Shown here: piece after piece, positions 25,612 through 35,010 of the stretch | How the letters are laid out: each line of letters starts with the position of its first letter | Numbering within the stretch: position 1 is the stretch's first letter | From: Mariniblastus sp964414815 | GTDB taxonomy: Bacteria > Planctomycetota > Planctomycetia > Pirellulales > Pirellulaceae | Assembly (NCBI GenBank): GCA_964414815.1 | Contig: CAYPXY010000004.1 | Span: 137,204-201,203 of the forward strand | DNA: 64,000 nt | Direction of reading: 5' to 3' | The notes under the pieces: model-generated | What the model was told of the DNA's origin: nothing | Seen by the model: only the letters and a program-made list of their open reading frames with translations | Database searches by the model: none | Made by a program: the position numbers and the translations under genes

Positions 25612-27675
25612 CTACCGTCGTCCACTCTCCGAATCGGTGGATGCAACCTGATGGTTGGGTAGGTAGCGGTAGTAGACCTGCAGATTGAGCGCGGACAGTG
25701 CCGTCGAATAGACGCGACCGCCATAGCCTCCCCACAGGCAGTCCGGATTCCAGCTCCCCGCGTACTCGCCCGATTTGACCTGGGTGGTCAACAAAGCCCT
25801 TTTCATGTCGGCGTTCCATCGATCCCAGTCCTGTCCGCCGACCTGATACATCGCCAACGTGCCGTAGTACCAGTAATAAAGATTCACATGTTGGGCCGAC
25901 GGACGCTCGGCGGTGATTCGCCGCGAAGCCTCTCTCACCAGGCTCGGGTTCAGATTATGATCCAGAATGAAACGACAGACGAGTGACTCGGCCGTCATCG
26001 ATGTGCTGGGGCCTTCGTTAGGACGATAGGCTGCCAGGCCCCGATTCGGACCGATCGCACAACGATCCAGAAATCCTCGCATTCGGTCAAACACTTCATC
26101 CGGCACGGAGGCCCCACCGGTTTTGGCACTGTACAAGGCCAGAACTTGCCAGCCATGTTGGCTCATGTCGCCCGTATCTCCAGGCTGATAACGCCACCCT
26201 CCATCATTGCGATTTTGCGACCTGATGGAATAGTTAACACCTCGCTGAACCGCCTGCATCAGTCGATGATCACCGGTGACGGCCAGCGTTTCGCTCAGCG
26301 CCAGCAAGGCGATGCTGTGGCAATAAGTTCGGGCGTACAGTTTTGCCTTGCCCGCCAGATCACCATCGGCTCGCTGTTGCTGGATCAGAAAATTCAATGC
26401 TCGTTGCAAACTGCTTCGATGGCTTCCCTCGAGATGGGAATCGCCACCGGCCAACAAAGCCAGAATCGCCAACCCGGTGATTCCTGTGTCGGCTTCGGCT
26501 CCTGCACCATTTCGATCGTGGCCATAGACTCGCCGCTCGATTCCGGCTCCCCAACGGTCGGCATCCCACCGGCCATCGTCTTCCTGATGGTCGATCAACC
26601 ATTTCAGACCGGCTGCGACGGCCTCCTCGGTATCGCTGGAACCCCCTCGCTGGGAAACCAACTGCTGCCGGTCGGCCGCATTGCGAAGCGAATACAGTTC
26701 AGGCACCGGCTTGCCATCCGAAATCCTGCGGACTGAACTAACCTTTCGAAAACGAACGTCCGGTAAATTGGGGAAAGATTTCGCAAGCGATGGATCAACC
26801 GATTCGGGAGCGACCTGTCGAGCCGGCAGTTGCGAAAAATGAGGCGGTGCAAACTCAGGCAACTCAATAGAATCGGCGAGATGATCGTCTTTTGCAATAC
26901 CATCGTTCGCGGCGGTGGGCGATTTGAATTCGGAGGTCGTTTCAACGCGTTCAAGTTTCGGCAAGTCCAGCGTTTCAACAAATTTCGGCGGTTCGGTCAA
27001 ACTTGGGTCCGACTCTTCGCGGCGTTCAACGTTTATCTCTGGTGAATCGATTTTTGCCGTTTCCCGTTCCAGAGACGATGGCGGATCAGGAAGTTCGATA
27101 GCTGCCTCCGGAGGAACATCGTTCTGGGCAGGAAGCGCCAAAGCGGAAAAGGCATCGGGCTTCCAAGCCTTCCGAGCAGTATCCGGAAGAAAGTCACTGA
27201 AGGAAGGTTGAAACAAGGTCGGATCGAAGTCCTGCAGCGTCCCGGGCGCGGTGGGTTCGTGTTCCTGGAACGGCATGACGCGTTGCAGAACCAGCTCTGA
27301 GTCAATTTCTGGACGGGCAAGCAACTCCGCGATCGAAGGAAATAACTCGAAGTCATGCGACTGCTCCCATTTAGGCAGGGCTTCGATAGGTTCTTCCGGC
27401 GACTCATCGGCGTCGGCGATCAACGTGACACGCAGGTGGCTGCTTGAATCGAATCCGGCGGTTTGCGGTGGAATCGAAATCAGGTGCGTGCCATAGGCAA
27501 AGACCACCAGCAGGATGTGACTTGCAACCGACAGCACCACACATTTCCAAAGCGTGCTGGACTGTCCCCACCTCGTCAGTGCGAGTGCCAGCAGGCAGAT
27601 CGCAAGCAGACCGGTAGCCACCAGCAGCCAAAACTGCAAACTCACCGAATTCAGTGCTGTTTCGATGTTGGGCAA
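25612..27675 (-). CDS. Terpenoid-cyclase-fold membrane protein (squalene/hopene-cyclase repeats)
   Basis: A 687-aa protein. Two N-terminal transmembrane segments (~14-34 and ~43-63) are followed by about 280 acidic/proline-rich residues and, from ~345, a C-terminal alpha/alpha toroid with prenyltransferase/squalene-oxidase repeats: GLKWLIDHQEDDGRW, DTGITGLAILALL, QRALNFLIQQQRADGD, QRGVNYSIRSQNRNDGGW and QMSQHG-like spacing to the C-terminus. The cyclase DXDD acid motif is not evident, so a binding or structural role is more likely than hopene synthesis. It follows exbD by 5 bases at the end of the TPR-ExbB-ExbD unit. Proteins of this kind are widespread in planctomycetes but uncharacterized. 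Confidence 0.8.
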   Translation of the reverse strand: MPNIETALNSVSLQFWLLVATGLLAICLLALALTRWGQSSTLWKCVVLSVASHILLVVFAYGTHLISIPPQTAGFDSSSHLRVTLIADADESPEEPIEALPKWEQSHDFELFPSIAELLARPEIDSELVLQRVMPFQEHEPTAPGTLQDFDPTLFQPSFSDFLPDTARKAWKPDAFSALALPAQNDVPPEAAIELPDPPSSLERETAKIDSPEINVERREESDPSLTEPPKFVETLDLPKLERVETTSEFKSPTAANDGIAKDDHLADSIELPEFAPPHFSQLPARQVAPESVDPSLAKSFPNLPDVRFRKVSSVRRISDGKPVPELYSLRNAADRQQLVSQRGGSSDTEEAVAAGLKWLIDHQEDDGRWDADRWGAGIERRVYGHDRNGAGAEADTGITGLAILALLAGGDSHLEGSHRSSLQRALNFLIQQQRADGDLAGKAKLYARTYCHSIALLALSETLAVTGDHRLMQAVQRGVNYSIRSQNRNDGGWRYQPGDTGDMSQHGWQVLALYSAKTGGASVPDEVFDRMRGFLDRCAIGPNRGLAAYRPNEGPSTSMTAESLVCRFILDHNLNPSLVREASRRITAERPSAQHVNLYYWYYGTLAMYQVGGQDWDRWNADMKRALLTTQVKSGEYAGSWNPDCLWGGYGGRVYSTALSALNLQVYYRYLPNHQVASTDSESGRR

Positions 27676-27680
27676 CGCAG

Positions 27681-28106
27681 CTACCTCATCACCGCTTCGT
27701 TGACACGGATATTCAATTCCGCAATGTCAGCTTTGCGGCAGGTCGCCATCACTGTGGCAACGTTCTGATACAAGCTGTTGCCATCCCCGCGAATGACCAC
27801 GCCGAGCTTGGGATATTGATTCCGTGCATAGGCCAGTTCCGATTCAAGCTCTTCGAGCGTCACGGGTTTCCGATCGAGCTCGATACTACCGTCGGCAAAT
27901 ACGCTGATCACGCGATCACTCGGCGCTGCCGTCAGCGCTTTGGCGTCAGTGACTTGTGGTAGATTCAACGAAATGTCGCGTTCCTGGTCGCTCAGTTCCG
28001 TAAATTTGCTGCTCACCATGAAAAAGATGATCAACAAGAACACAATGTCGATCAACGGAGTCAGGTTGATGGAAGCCAGTTCTTCAGTTTGAACTTTAAG
28101 TGGCAT
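27681..28106 (-). CDS. exbD: Biopolymer transport protein ExbD/TolR
   Basis: A 141-aa protein with a short cytoplasmic N-terminus, one transmembrane helix carrying the proton-responsive Asp (INLTPLIDIVFLLIIFFMV) and a periplasmic domain of the ExbD/TolR fold ending in AELNIRVNEAVMR. With ExbB it forms a proton-driven motor that energizes an outer-membrane or cell-wall process. It is the third gene of the leftward unit: TPR protein, ExbB, ExbD, cyclase-like protein. Confidence 0.93.
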   Translation of the reverse strand: MPLKVQTEELASINLTPLIDIVFLLIIFFMVSSKFTELSDQERDISLNLPQVTDAKALTAAPSDRVISVFADGSIELDRKPVTLEELESELAYARNQYPKLGVVIRGDGNSLYQNVATVMATCRKADIAELNIRVNEAVMR

Positions 28107-28148
28107 GGGGGGAGGGATGAAGGATGAGGGATGAAGGCTACAGTTTGG

Positions 28149-29033
28149 TTATGCGGCTTTTCCTCTTCTCGCAGTGCTGGTACTGCCGCTGGCTTGCAAG
28201 GCTTCGGAGGAGATTTGATGAACGACTTTCATGCCCAGCGAATCGATTTCCATCACCAACTTGTCGGCTCGGCTTGAGAAATAGAGATAGGCGATGAGCG
28301 CCGGAATCGCGACGGACATACCCGCCGCCGTGGTGATCAGTGCTTGGCTGATTCCGGTCGCGATCAAGCTTTTGGGATCACCTGGTACGACTGCCGTTGC
28401 GGCAATCGAATCGAATGAATGGATCATGCCCAATACCGTTCCCAACAGACCGAGCAGCGGCGAAAGCGTGGAAATTCCATTGAACAGTCGGAGATATTTT
28501 CGCAGCCGATTGCCGACCCGCTCACCTTCGTCCATCACGGCCTGTTCGACTTCCACCGCAGGGCGCCCCCATTTTAGAACCCCGGCCTTGAACACGTCCG
28601 CCATCAATGTCCCGTTTCGTTCGCAGATGGTTACCGCCGAATCGCGATTCAACTCGCCTTCACGAAGTTGCTCCAGAAAACGTTTCACAAATGGACCGGG
28701 AATAATCAATCCTCGTCGAAGCATGATCAGACGCTCGAAAACAAACACCAGCAGTATGAACGAGCAAATGCCGATCGGAATCATCAGTGGTCCACCACTT
28801 CGTATAATATCAAACAAATTGCGATTGCCGATGACTTGGCTGGACGCGGTGTCGCCTGCTTGCTGATCGGCTCGATCTCCCGCGGCTTGTACATCGGCTG
28901 TTGGAAGTTCAAATCCGGTTTGCGGGCGCGCATCGTGATCCTGAGCAAACAGCGTCACGCCGGAACTGGCCATCCATCCCAGAATGGCAACCAAACATAA
29001 ACCTGTCAAAATCAGATTTGACCATCGTCGCAT
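28149..29033 (-). CDS. exbB: MotA/TolQ/ExbB proton channel protein
   Basis: A 294-aa protein. It has an N-terminal signal-like helix (LCLVAILGWMASSGVTLFAQ), a periplasmic polar stretch to ~75, then TM1 (MIPIGICSFILLVFVFERLIML), a large cytoplasmic loop with conserved DEGERVGNRLRKYL, and TM2/TM3 (STLSPLLGLLGTVLGMIHSF; GISQALITTAAGMSVAIPAL). The GLLGTVxGM motif is the ExbB/TolQ signature. The extra signal-like N-terminus before the usual first helix is seen in long TolQ/ExbB variants. It lies 42 bases before exbD. The upstream gap contains palindromic repeat copy B. Confidence 0.93.
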   Translation of the reverse strand: MRRWSNLILTGLCLVAILGWMASSGVTLFAQDHDARPQTGFELPTADVQAAGDRADQQAGDTASSQVIGNRNLFDIIRSGGPLMIPIGICSFILLVFVFERLIMLRRGLIIPGPFVKRFLEQLREGELNRDSAVTICERNGTLMADVFKAGVLKWGRPAVEVEQAVMDEGERVGNRLRKYLRLFNGISTLSPLLGLLGTVLGMIHSFDSIAATAVVPGDPKSLIATGISQALITTAAGMSVAIPALIAYLYFSSRADKLVMEIDSLGMKVVHQISSEALQASGSTSTARRGKAA

Positions 29034-29110
29034 TGCTTTTCTCTCGTTCTAGTTCGGGTTGGGGGATTCGCTGTGTTTCTCCAGGCGAGAGATTGCGTTT
29101 CATCCCTCGC

Positions 29111-29229
29111 TTAGGCGACCGGCAGATAAGAATCTACCGGAAATGTAGGCGAGTCTCTCCGAGACTCGCAAGCTCGGCGTCTCGGAGAGACGCAGCTACA
29201 TGGTAAGTTTTCATCTGCCGGTCGCCTTA
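29111..29229. repeat. Palindromic dispersed repeat, copy B
   Basis: Terminal inverted repeats TTAGGCGACCGGCAGAT and ATCTGCCGGTCGCCTTA with inner hairpins GCGAGTCTCTCCGAGACTCGC and GCGTCTCGGAGAGACGC. It sits between the TPR gene and exbB and is nearly identical to copy D. Confidence 0.9.
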
Positions 29230-29269
29230 CGCTTCCGGTTGGGATTTCCATCCACCCAAAGCGTTGTGT

Positions 29270-32200
29270 CTATTCTTTCAACATCGTTCGTCCTTTGACA
29301 GGAATGATCGGTGGTTGTGAATGGGTTTCACTTCGCTCCATTCTCGCCAATCGCTCGGTGGCGGCTTCACCGTGGGCGCTGTCAGGAAACTGTTCCATCA
29401 AACGGGTGAATAATTTTTTTGCGTGGTCATGGTTGCCCAGGTGTTCCTGGCACTTGCCTGCCTGTAACAAGGCAGCACTCCGCCAGGTTTTGTAGGCGTA
29501 GTTGCTGTCCACCAAAAAATAGGCTTTGATCGCTTCCGCATAATTTTCCTGATGAAAGTAGGTCTCTCCGATTCGCCACTGGGCGATCGCTGCCGTCTCG
29601 CTGTTTCTGCCATGCTTGGAATCGACGACCTGTTGGTAGCACTCCCGCGCATCGGTCAGCAATCCCATCTGTTCCAGTCCTCTTCCTTTGAGAAAGTCGA
29701 ACTCAAACGATGCCAGGAATGAATCAAACTGTTCCTTTCCTTGTTCGGCAACCGCTCGGGCTCCACTCCAGTCATCCAGTTGCCCCAATGACTGCGCTTG
29801 ACGCAACCAGATCCAGGGATGGAGCTCCGCTCCCAAACTGGAATATTGTTCTTTCAGCTCAGCAAACCGCCGGGCCGATTCGTCGTAGCGATGTTGGCGA
29901 TAGGCGGCCTCGGCCAGCCAGTACCTGGCTTTGATCACAATGCTCGCGTCCGCGACTCCGTCGGTCAGCCGCGACATCAATTCGGTCACATCGCTCCAGC
30001 AATCCTGTTTGGCAGCGACTTCACCGAGTAAATAGATTCCGCGTGTGCGGATGACTTCCGGCACCTCCGGATTGTCGGTCAGTGGCTGAACCAGCGACGT
30101 AGCCCGGCTGTAATTTTCATTGCTGACGGCATCGTAGGCCAACCTCAGCGCTGCATCCGCATGATATTTGCTGTGTCCATGCTCTGCGATCAGCCGCTCA
30201 AACGCATCGTGTCCCTTGTTCTTGTCGCCCAGCTCAAAGTGGATCCAGCCCAACTGATACAAGGCTTCATCTCGGGCTGGCAACTCACCTTCCAGCGACA
30301 GGTATTCGCTGAGCAAACTCGCTGCTTTTTCGAGGTTTTCCTGATCGCCCATTTTCTGAAGCGCGTGACCACATCGCAGTCTGGCGAGCCGCCCAAAATC
30401 TGTCACACCAAAATGTTGAATCACATGGTCATACGTTTCGGCAGCTCGTTCATACTGCTTGGTGTCTTCGAGCGACTTGGCAACCGCCATCGCAGCCGAG
30501 CCAGTCAATTCGTGCTGGGGATACTCCTCGAGCAGTCGCCGGAACAGCTCGTTCGCCTGTCCCGTTTCACCCAGCTCGAACTTCAGCCAAGCCAGATTCG
30601 ACAGGTAGCGCGGCAATTTTTCTTCGTCGTGGCAGTCGATGACCAGACGTTCGAGCAGCACGATGGCGGTGGCGGTCTGACCCGATTCGATGGCCTTGGC
30701 GGTCAGCCAGGCAGCCGTTTCCGTTACGACGGATTGGTCTCGATGCGATTGTTGAAGTTTCTGAAATGAGTCCATGGCCTCGGTCCAGAATCCACTTTCG
30801 CCGTAGCATATCGTCAACTCGTTGCGGGCACGAAACCGATTGGCGGATTCGTCTGCAGTTGAATCGGCTTGACTGCTGGCAAGGTATTGGGAGTATCCAG
30901 GAATCGCTTCGCCGTATCGCGTCAGGCCAAATCGAGTCGTTCCCAACGCCAGATGATAGAGTGACTGGAGTTCATCACTGGCGGTTGTAATATCGATTTG
31001 AAGAAGTTTGACTTCGGCCTCTGCAAATTTTGTCTCACCGATCAGCGCCAGCCCGTTCAGGTACAACCAATGATTCCGGTCCGACTTCTTTTGTGCCGGA
31101 TCGACATGCAATCCGTCATCGAGCAGCGCCGAAAAGACGCCACTGGCCTTGGAGTATTCTTGTTTGAAATAGTAATATCGGCCCGCTTTTTCCAGCACGC
31201 TCGGCCGCAAGCGACCTTGGGGCCATTGAGACAGGTACTGGCCAATGACGGATTCCATTTCGTTCTGATGAGCTGGAACATTTGATAATCGGCAGACTTC
31301 AATTTTCAGATGTAGAGCCTCTTCCGCCACTTTTGATTGAGGATATTGATCGAGCAACTCAGTCAGCCACTGATGAGCCGATTCCCAGTGGCCCAGCTTG
31401 GCGGCAAGACTGGCTCCTTCAAAGTAGACCGTACTGGCGACTTGCGGTGAATTTGAAATGCCGACAATCGACTGAATCATTTCGTAGGCGGATTCAGTGT
31501 CTCCCGCAGCGGCGTCGATACGCGACAGCCAAAGGGTAGCTTCACATTTTGTTTCTTCATTTTTGGCCCGTTCGATCGCTCGTCGTAGATGCTGCTGCGC
31601 CGCCTCGTGTTCGTCTTCACCTAAAAAGATGTGTGCAATTTGGAGATCGGCGTCTGCGGTCAGCGGATGCTCAGGATCATCGGCAGCGATCTGAAACGCA
31701 TCGATGGCTTCTTGGAGTGCCCCTTGCAGATGGTATGCCTGTGCCAATCCATAGATCGAGCGGTGGGCCAGCTTTCCCTGGGGCCAGGTTTGCAGCGAAA
31801 GTTCAAAACAGCGCTGAGCAAGTTGGGGTTCGACTCGGCGAAGCCGCATCTCTCCTAAATAGGTGAACCCGTACTCGAGCAACGGATGTTCAGGATTCTC
31901 GCGGGCAAAGGTTTCGATCAGGCGAATGGCAGTTTGGTCGTTCTCAAGTTGATAAGCGGCCTCACCCATTCGAAACGTTGCCCGCGCAGACAGGTCGCTT
32001 CTCGGATGCTGGACGAGGTACTGCTGAAATGAGCGGTACGCCAGTTGAAATTGGTCGGTTTGCATGTAAGCTTCACCGAGATAGAACGGTGCGACCGATG
32101 CTTCAACGGAACCGGGATGGTTTTCGATCAACCGGCTAAACGCGTCGATGCTCTCGGGCCACTGTTGACGCGAGTAATATCCGGCTGCGATCAGGTTGTC

Positions 32201-32293
32201 ATCCGCAACTGACTGTGCATAGCAAGCCGCTGAACTGAAGGCGAACATCCATACCGACAGTAGAGCCAATAATCGAGCAAAATCCAAAACCAT
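29270..32293 (-). CDS. Large secreted tetratricopeptide-repeat protein
   Basis: About 1007 aa. A signal peptide (MVLDFARLLALLSVWMFAF, cleavage near CYAQS) is followed by ~25 TPR-like helix pairs almost to the end (recurrent patterns such as AYRSFQQYLVQHPRSDLSARA and FRRLLEEYPQHELTGSAAMA), the YbgF/BamD style of periplasmic scaffold. An in-frame ATG at 32362 would precede the signal peptide with another hydrophobic helix; 32293 was chosen because AGAGGCG lies just in front of it. It is the first gene of the unit with exbB, exbD and the cyclase-like gene, and may act as the periplasmic partner of that motor as YbgF does in the Tol system. Inferred. Confidence 0.8.
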   Translation of the reverse strand: MVLDFARLLALLSVWMFAFSSAACYAQSVADDNLIAAGYYSRQQWPESIDAFSRLIENHPGSVEASVAPFYLGEAYMQTDQFQLAYRSFQQYLVQHPRSDLSARATFRMGEAAYQLENDQTAIRLIETFARENPEHPLLEYGFTYLGEMRLRRVEPQLAQRCFELSLQTWPQGKLAHRSIYGLAQAYHLQGALQEAIDAFQIAADDPEHPLTADADLQIAHIFLGEDEHEAAQQHLRRAIERAKNEETKCEATLWLSRIDAAAGDTESAYEMIQSIVGISNSPQVASTVYFEGASLAAKLGHWESAHQWLTELLDQYPQSKVAEEALHLKIEVCRLSNVPAHQNEMESVIGQYLSQWPQGRLRPSVLEKAGRYYYFKQEYSKASGVFSALLDDGLHVDPAQKKSDRNHWLYLNGLALIGETKFAEAEVKLLQIDITTASDELQSLYHLALGTTRFGLTRYGEAIPGYSQYLASSQADSTADESANRFRARNELTICYGESGFWTEAMDSFQKLQQSHRDQSVVTETAAWLTAKAIESGQTATAIVLLERLVIDCHDEEKLPRYLSNLAWLKFELGETGQANELFRRLLEEYPQHELTGSAAMAVAKSLEDTKQYERAAETYDHVIQHFGVTDFGRLARLRCGHALQKMGDQENLEKAASLLSEYLSLEGELPARDEALYQLGWIHFELGDKNKGHDAFERLIAEHGHSKYHADAALRLAYDAVSNENYSRATSLVQPLTDNPEVPEVIRTRGIYLLGEVAAKQDCWSDVTELMSRLTDGVADASIVIKARYWLAEAAYRQHRYDESARRFAELKEQYSSLGAELHPWIWLRQAQSLGQLDDWSGARAVAEQGKEQFDSFLASFEFDFLKGRGLEQMGLLTDARECYQQVVDSKHGRNSETAAIAQWRIGETYFHQENYAEAIKAYFLVDSNYAYKTWRSAALLQAGKCQEHLGNHDHAKKLFTRLMEQFPDSAHGEAATERLARMERSETHSQPPIIPVKGRTMLKE

Positions 32294-32569
32294 CAAAACG
32301 CCTCTAAAACAGCGCGACAACCATAAAATCACTACAGTCAAAAAGGATGCACCAATCATCAAAATAAGCGCAGTCCCTACAGGTTGTTATCGACCAGTCG
32401 AATCGATGAACTGTATCCAGATCATTTCGCTAGCTTCGAAAGTGGACGAGAAGTGCTAAGATGCACACAAATCCGGTGCTGCGACACTAAATTGCAGTTT
32501 TCGGGTGATCAGACTCCGCCTAAACTCATACGAATCGAATTGCTGTCACTTTTATCAACCCTCCCGATC

Positions 32570-33637
32570 ATGTCCGCTGAAATCGAAGTCAAAAAACTCT
32601 CTGAACGTCCGGAAGCCAAACATCAGTCGGATACGTCCCCCATGGCCGAACCCCAGAAGGACGCTTCGGCCGTCGATGCGATTGCCAAAGACATCCATGT
32701 GGAGTGTGAAGTGCTGGCCGAAGGGGCGCGGTTGCCGAAACCGGCTGGCGTCACGGTGAGCAGCCGAATCATGTGGGAGTATGTGCTGCCGGTGATTGCG
32801 TTTCACTTACTGATTCCGCTAGCGTTCCTGCCTTATTTTTTCAGTTGGTGGGGACTGTTGTTTCTGCCCATCGGGAACTACATCTTTACCTCGATGGGGA
32901 TCGGCGCCGGCTATCACCGATTGTTGACGCATCGAGGGTTCGAGTGTCCGAAATGGTTCGAGTATTTATTGGCGACGCTAGGCGTTTGCAGTTTTCAGGA
33001 CTCGCCAGCGCGATGGGTGTTGGTACACCGTGTCCATCATCAACACTCCGACCATCAACCCGATCCGCATACCCCTCGCGTCAGTGCGTTCTGGTCGCAC
33101 ATGGGCTGGCTGTTTATTGATAACAAAGAACTCAGTTCAATCGCCGCCTACGACCGGTACTGCCGAGACTTGATGCGAGATCGATACTATATGTGGCTGC
33201 AGCGGGGATTGAACTGGGTTTGGGTTTATGTTGCTCATGCGATTGCGTTATTGGTACTCGGCATCGGTTTGGCGTTTCTGATTGCGGAACCCGGCGGACG
33301 ATATCAGTTTGCCGTGCAGTTCTTTTTCTGGACCGTCATCATGCGAACCATTTTTACCTGGCATGTGACGTGGGGGATCAATTCAGCGGCTCATATCTGG
33401 GGCTACCAGAATTATGAAACGCGGGAGGACAGCCGCAATAACTGGCTGTTTGCCCTCTTGACCAATGGCGAAGGCTGGCACAACAACCACCACGCCGACC
33501 CACGCTCGGCGCGGCACGGACATCGCTGGTGGGAATTTGATGTGACGTGGATGACGCTGGTCGGTCTGGAGAAAACAGGCTTGATCAAAAACCTGATGCG
33601 TCCGAACCATCGCCGACTGAGCAAGAAGACAGTTTAG
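32570..33637 (+). CDS. Acyl-CoA (delta-9 type) fatty-acid desaturase
   Basis: A 355-aa diiron membrane desaturase. Three histidine boxes are intact: HRLLTHRGFE (HRxxxH), HRVHHQHSDH (HxxHH) and HNNHHAD (HNxHH). Four transmembrane helices are placed as in stearoyl-CoA desaturases. The N-terminal ~55 residues are polar and charged. The ATG at 32570 was chosen because upstream in-frame sequence reads through a likely promoter region without signal. The TAG stop is the first part of palindromic repeat copy C. It diverges from the TPR/ExbB operon. The reaction is introduction of a cis double bond in saturated acyl chains using O2 and an electron donor. Confidence 0.92.
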   Translation: MSAEIEVKKLSERPEAKHQSDTSPMAEPQKDASAVDAIAKDIHVECEVLAEGARLPKPAGVTVSSRIMWEYVLPVIAFHLLIPLAFLPYFFSWWGLLFLPIGNYIFTSMGIGAGYHRLLTHRGFECPKWFEYLLATLGVCSFQDSPARWVLVHRVHHQHSDHQPDPHTPRVSAFWSHMGWLFIDNKELSSIAAYDRYCRDLMRDRYYMWLQRGLNWVWVYVAHAIALLVLGIGLAFLIAEPGGRYQFAVQFFFWTVIMRTIFTWHVTWGINSAAHIWGYQNYETREDSRNNWLFALLTNGEGWHNNHHADPRSARHGHRWWEFDVTWMTLVGLEKTGLIKNLMRPNHRRLSKKTV

Positions 33638-33723
33638 GCGACCGGTAGGTAAAAGTTTACCCAAGCAGTATTGTGTTTCCCAGACGCTGGGTTGCGAGTC
33701 GCGGAGCGACTCGCCTACACTAG
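33634..33723. repeat. Palindromic dispersed repeat, copy C (one end lost)
   Basis: In inverted orientation relative to copy A, it begins TTTAGGCGACCGGTAGGTAAA and contains GCGAGTCGCGGAGCGACTCGC, but sequence after ACACTAG diverges and the second terminal repeat is missing. Its first bases form the TAG stop of the desaturase gene. Confidence 0.8.
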
Positions 33724-33840
33724 AAAAAGTAGATGTGTGAAGCGGTCGAGCCTTCCAAAGGAGATAGCCAGACGAAAATAGCGTCATGGCGTTTGGAGTC
33801 TCTCATGGAGTTGAGCGACCGCGGAACACACCAACCGACG

Positions 33841-35010
33841 CTATTGCGAATCCCAGGCCGCCAACACTTCCTGTTCCTTTTCTGCGGCCAGCCCGCCGCG
33901 AGTCTGTTTTTTCCAGGTGGTCACAAATTCTTCTCCTCGTTCATCCAGTAATTCGCCGGATCGGGTTGTGTAATACTCGAGAGCGGATCGATTGATGTCG
34001 TCGATGTTGCTGGTCTTCAATCCCGCCTTGATGGCTCGTTCTGTACTGAGCTGGCCGGCACCCCGAAAACCATCGGCGTCGTTCGGGAACCAGGCTGGCA
34101 TGTGTTGCCAAGCCCTGACGCCGTTCTGATTGAGGAAGTCAGAAGGAATCCAGACGGGTTCCGTGACATTGTCCGAAATCCGAACGACCGAGTCGACGAT
34201 ATCTTTCATGGTCAATTTTCCTGCCGGATTCACGGCATTGAAAACACCGACGGTCTGCTGCTCGGCACATTGGACCACGAAATCGCCGAGATCCTGAACA
34301 TCGACGATCTGCACAAAATCTTTTCCGGTCCCAGGAGCAATCATTCGGCCTCCTTCGCTGCCGCGGACCGGCCAGTAACTGTATCGTCCCGTAGTATCGC
34401 GGGGGCCGACGATCAAACCTGGCCGAATGTTGGTTACTTTTCCGGGGAAGCGGGCTTCGGCCGCCTGTTCGACGCGGGCTTTCATCGCGCCATAGTGTTG
34501 ACCGACTTCACGGTGGGTTGTGATTTTGGCCGCCACTTCATCATCCACGGTCGCCAGCGTTCCCTCTTCGTCCATTCCTGGCTCTTGCCTGGAGGCATAG
34601 ACGGAAACGGTGGAGATCACAATGAACTGTTTCATCGCCGGCAGCAAAATATCCATTGCATCGGTAACCGTTTTCGGCACATAGGTAAACGTATCGATGA
34701 CGACGTCCCATTGTTGTCCGTCGGCAACGGCTTTTTCGAGCGAGCTGAGATCGGAGTAGCGATCGCCCTCCAGGTGTTCAAGGTCCGGAAACAGATCGGG
34801 AGCCGTTCGGCCGCGGTTGAACAGTGTCAATTGGTGCCCATGTTCAACGGCCCGATTGACAATGGCGGGGCCTAGAAAACCGGTTCCTCCGAGGATCAGT
34901 ATCCTCAATGGATCCCGATTCAAGGGCCTGCGTACAAGAAGATCAGGACACAGGGCTGCCCCCAGAGTAATCCCTCCGGCGGCTGCCAAAAAATCTCTAC
35001 GAGTTGACAT
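33841..35010 (-). CDS. Tat-exported NAD-dependent epimerase/dehydratase
   Basis: A 389-aa extended short-chain dehydrogenase. Its N-terminus STRRDFLAAAGGITLGAAL is a twin-arginine signal; the cofactor loop ILGGTGFLGPAIV follows at ~34. The SDR tyrosine/lysine pair is less clear, so catalytic type is uncertain; the family resembles planctomycete NDP-sugar epimerase/reductase-like proteins exported folded with NAD(P). The start overlaps the end of the transporter gene by 14 bases, implying an operon. Export of a cofactor-containing oxidoreductase fits the two tat subunits found elsewhere in the window. Confidence 0.85.
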   Translation of the reverse strand: MSTRRDFLAAAGGITLGAALCPDLLVRRPLNRDPLRILILGGTGFLGPAIVNRAVEHGHQLTLFNRGRTAPDLFPDLEHLEGDRYSDLSSLEKAVADGQQWDVVIDTFTYVPKTVTDAMDILLPAMKQFIVISTVSVYASRQEPGMDEEGTLATVDDEVAAKITTHREVGQHYGAMKARVEQAAEARFPGKVTNIRPGLIVGPRDTTGRYSYWPVRGSEGGRMIAPGTGKDFVQIVDVQDLGDFVVQCAEQQTVGVFNAVNPAGKLTMKDIVDSVVRISDNVTEPVWIPSDFLNQNGVRAWQHMPAWFPNDADGFRGAGQLSTERAIKAGLKTSNIDDINRSALEYYTTRSGELLDERGEEFVTTWKKQTRGGLAAEKEQEVLAAWDSQ

